Source: an uncultured Chryseolinea sp.
Lineage (GTDB): Bacteria > Bacteroidota > Bacteroidia > Cytophagales > Cyclobacteriaceae
NCBI GenBank assembly: GCA_946478915.1
Contig: CAMLER010000325.1
Coordinates: 1-6,137, forward strand
Direction of reading: 5' to 3'
Length of the DNA stretch: 6,137 nucleotides
The notes under the pieces: model-generated
Databases searched by the model: none
What the model saw: the letters and a program-made list of their open reading frames with translations, nothing else
Told to the model about the DNA's origin: nothing
Translations under genes and position numbers: made by a program
Shown: positions 4,457-6,137 of the stretch, piece after piece
How the letters are laid out: every line of letters starts with the position of its first letter
Numbering within the stretch: position 1 is the stretch's first letter

Positions 4457-6137
4457 TCAATGGAGAATTGAGACGAGACCTTTATAAGTCTTCTTTGTAT
4501 ACGAGAGATTTAAGTCGATGGTGTAGAAATAAGTGTCTACCGGCAGCAGGTTTCCGTTCAGAATCCCATCCCATTGTTTTTCGAACCCAACGGTTTCGTA
4601 AATCAATGAACCACGGCGATCATAAACGCGAATAACAGCGCTTTCAACTTTGTCACTGTTGGTAATGACAATATTCCATGTGTCATTGCTAAGGTCGCCG
4701 TTAGGTGTAAATGCATTAGGAATATCCAACATAATTTCAACTTGCATTACAACCCGTCTTTCATGGGGTAAACTTTCCATCTGCCCATCGAATAACTTCA
4801 TGTATATTGTGCGGGGACCGGAAAGGATCTCCTCTGTATTGCCCGCGATGTCCTGTGTTAGTCGATAATGATACTGAACCGACTCAAGCGCATTTTCATA
4901 ATCTTCAAGCGAACCTTGACCGATCAGGTATAAAATTCCATCTGCGTTAACCACGGAGCGCAAATGGGAAACCCCGTCAGGAATGATCAGTAAATCGTTG
5001 TCAGGATTATAATTTTCAGGCATAAAACCAACTTCGGCCATGATAAGGTTGTCATTATCCACGTCAACAATTTGAATATTTTCTGTTATTGGGATGGCCT
5101 CTTCCCCCGGCTGATATTTTAATGCTGTTGTATCAAAAACTAAAAGCTCCGGAGCGTCGTTCACCGGATTTACCAATATGACAAGATGATACTCGTCGCT
5201 GGGATTCGTCCCATCACTCACAATAACACCCACATCCAGAAATCCGTTAAGGTTACGAGCTGGTGTTATCGCATTACCTTCTCTGCTATAGCGACCCTTA
5301 TTATCTGGTAGTACAAGCAAAATGAATTTTTCGGGATAGTTTATGTTGTCGGCGTCAGCCACAATTAAATCTGAAAGACTTAAAACCAGCGTACTATCTT
5401 CATATACACTCAGATCGCGATGCCCGATTATCCTGGGTTTTTGGGTAATCGGAACGACCTCAATCTTGAGATAAAAAAGCGCACTGTCATCTTCACCGTC
5501 GTTCACAACGACAGGAACACTCACTATTCCGCTGGAGATGCCTGGGTCAAGGGTAATTTTCGTCCCGCTCAGACTATAACCTTCTCCTGCAAAAAGTTTA
5601 AGCTTGAATCCAAAAGGATATTCGTCATCGTTGTCGGTTACGATTAAGTGCGACAATAATATCTCGAGCGATCCATTTGCAGTCAGAATTATTGGCTTTT
5701 GGCCAGTTATAACAGGAGGTTCATTCGGGGCTAACGAAGTGACATTTACTTTCAGGACAAATTCCGGACTTGTGTCGACGCCATCAGTAACAGCAACGTT
5801 AACCGATAACACGCCTGTAAATCCTGCTGCCGGTATAACCGATTCTGCAGCGTGGGTATAGTTTGCTCCTTTAGAGATTTTTAATTTAAAGTCATTCGTG
5901 TTCTTATTGTCCGGGTCTTCAAAAATCAAATCGGATAATTTCAGCTCCAGTATTGTATTCATTTCGATGGACAGCGGAATTTGCCCGGTAATTACAGGTG
6001 GATCATTTACGGCGACAACATTCAGTTGAAAATTAAATGGCGCACTCTCTGACTTACCATCGCTGATCCGCAAGGATATTGACAATGTTCCCGAAAAATT
6101 TTTAGCAGGTGTGATAATATTTTCGTCGGAGGAATAG
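4457..6137 (-). CDS. T9SS-secreted cadherin-like repeat protein with type B C-terminal sorting domain (5' end outside window)
   Basis: The visible 559 residues are the C-terminal part of a large surface or secreted protein. The frame is open to the window edge, and the first 17 codons (YSSDENIITPAKNF and on) fit the end of another repeat, so a TTG at 6085 is not a true start. Numbering from the first whole codon, repeats begin at about 45 (NDPPVITGQ), 138 (NEPPVITGQ), 232 (QKPRIIGHR) and 326 (NDAPELLVF), a period near 94 residues. Each of the first three has LxLxLSDLIV, an acidic D-x-D-N-type loop that may bind calcium, Y...ITPA, and VxVSDG. The fourth is divergent, with IVDVDNDNL, LADYxxAL-like LEDYENAL and a TIYMKLFDG end typical of cadherin-like repeats. 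Residues 469-559 are a CHU_C/gliding-motility-type domain: IPNAFTPNGDLSNDTWNI, VYDRRGSLIYE, QWDG, LLPVDTYFYTI, YKGLVSIL. This directs export through the type IX secretion system. The likely role is adhesion or a cell-surface structure. Confidence 0.92.
   Translation of the reverse strand, partial: YSSDENIITPAKNFSGTLSISLRISDGKSESAPFNFQLNVVAVNDPPVITGQIPLSIEMNTILELKLSDLIFEDPDNKNTNDFKLKISKGANYTHAAESVIPAAGFTGVLSVNVAVTDGVDTSPEFVLKVNVTSLAPNEPPVITGQKPIILTANGSLEILLSHLIVTDNDDEYPFGFKLKLFAGEGYSLSGTKITLDPGISSGIVSVPVVVNDGEDDSALFYLKIEVVPITQKPRIIGHRDLSVYEDSTLVLSLSDLIVADADNINYPEKFILLVLPDNKGRYSREGNAITPARNLNGFLDVGVIVSDGTNPSDEYHLVILVNPVNDAPELLVFDTTALKYQPGEEAIPITENIQIVDVDNDNLIMAEVGFMPENYNPDNDLLIIPDGVSHLRSVVNADGILYLIGQGSLEDYENALESVQYHYRLTQDIAGNTEEILSGPRTIYMKLFDGQMESLPHERRVVMQVEIMLDIPNAFTPNGDLSNDTWNIVITNSDKVESAVIRVYDRRGSLIYETVGFEKQWDGILNGNLLPVDTYFYTIDLNLSYTKKTYKGLVSILH

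Noticed and set aside
6083..6085. TTG as the start of the adhesin gene
   Set aside because: The frame continues to the window edge and the upstream codons match the repeat consensus (Y...ITPA...G), so the gene is truncated rather than starting here.

Overview
The window looks like ordinary chromosomal sequence from a member of the Bacteroidota, probably a Cytophagales- or Chitinophagales-like organism. The clearest sign is the type IX secretion (type B, CHU_C-like) sorting domain at the end of the surface protein at 4457-6137. AT-rich leaders, few Shine-Dalgarno sites, one candidate TTTG/TAnnTTTG-type promoter and a lipoprotein TIM-barrel enzyme fit the same group. All five protein genes that I can support lie on the minus strand, so the window reads right to left.

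Layout in transcription order: (1) 6137-4457, the C-terminal 559 residues of a large secreted adhesin-like protein with about 94-residue cadherin-like repeats, 5'-truncated by the window edge. (2) 4389-3877, a small stand-alone PAS-domain protein with a good ribosome binding site, whose last codons and stop lie inside a heptanucleotide tandem array. (3) 3876-3404, a 473-bp non-coding region packed with short repeats: two direct CGTTATY-type heptamer arrays, a GGAATAR heptamer array, a 194-bp MITE-like element with 16-bp terminal inverted repeats, and an 85-bp imperfect hairpin nested inside it. (4) 3403-2489, a pirin-family cupin protein preceded by an 8-bp perfect inverted repeat. (5) 2338-1463, a lipoprotein of the sugar phosphate isomerase/epimerase (xylose isomerase-like TIM barrel) family. 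(6) 1444-1, an FAD-binding oxidase of the YdiJ/D-lactate dehydrogenase type, 3'-truncated by the window edge. It starts on TTG only 18 nt after gene 5, so those two genes are probably co-transcribed.

The genes do not form an obvious single pathway. The TIM-barrel lipoprotein and the FAD oxidase form a likely two-gene operon, perhaps for oxidation of a sugar- or hydroxy-acid-derived substrate. Pirin may be separately controlled, and the adhesin and PAS gene are adjacent but unrelated in sequence. I see no defence system, CRISPR array, tRNA, rRNA or transposase. The most unusual part is the repeat-rich spacer: an element bounded by CCTACTTTGT/ACAAAGTAGG sits between two like-oriented heptamer arrays, and one array supplies a gene's stop codon and places stops in all three leftward frames.
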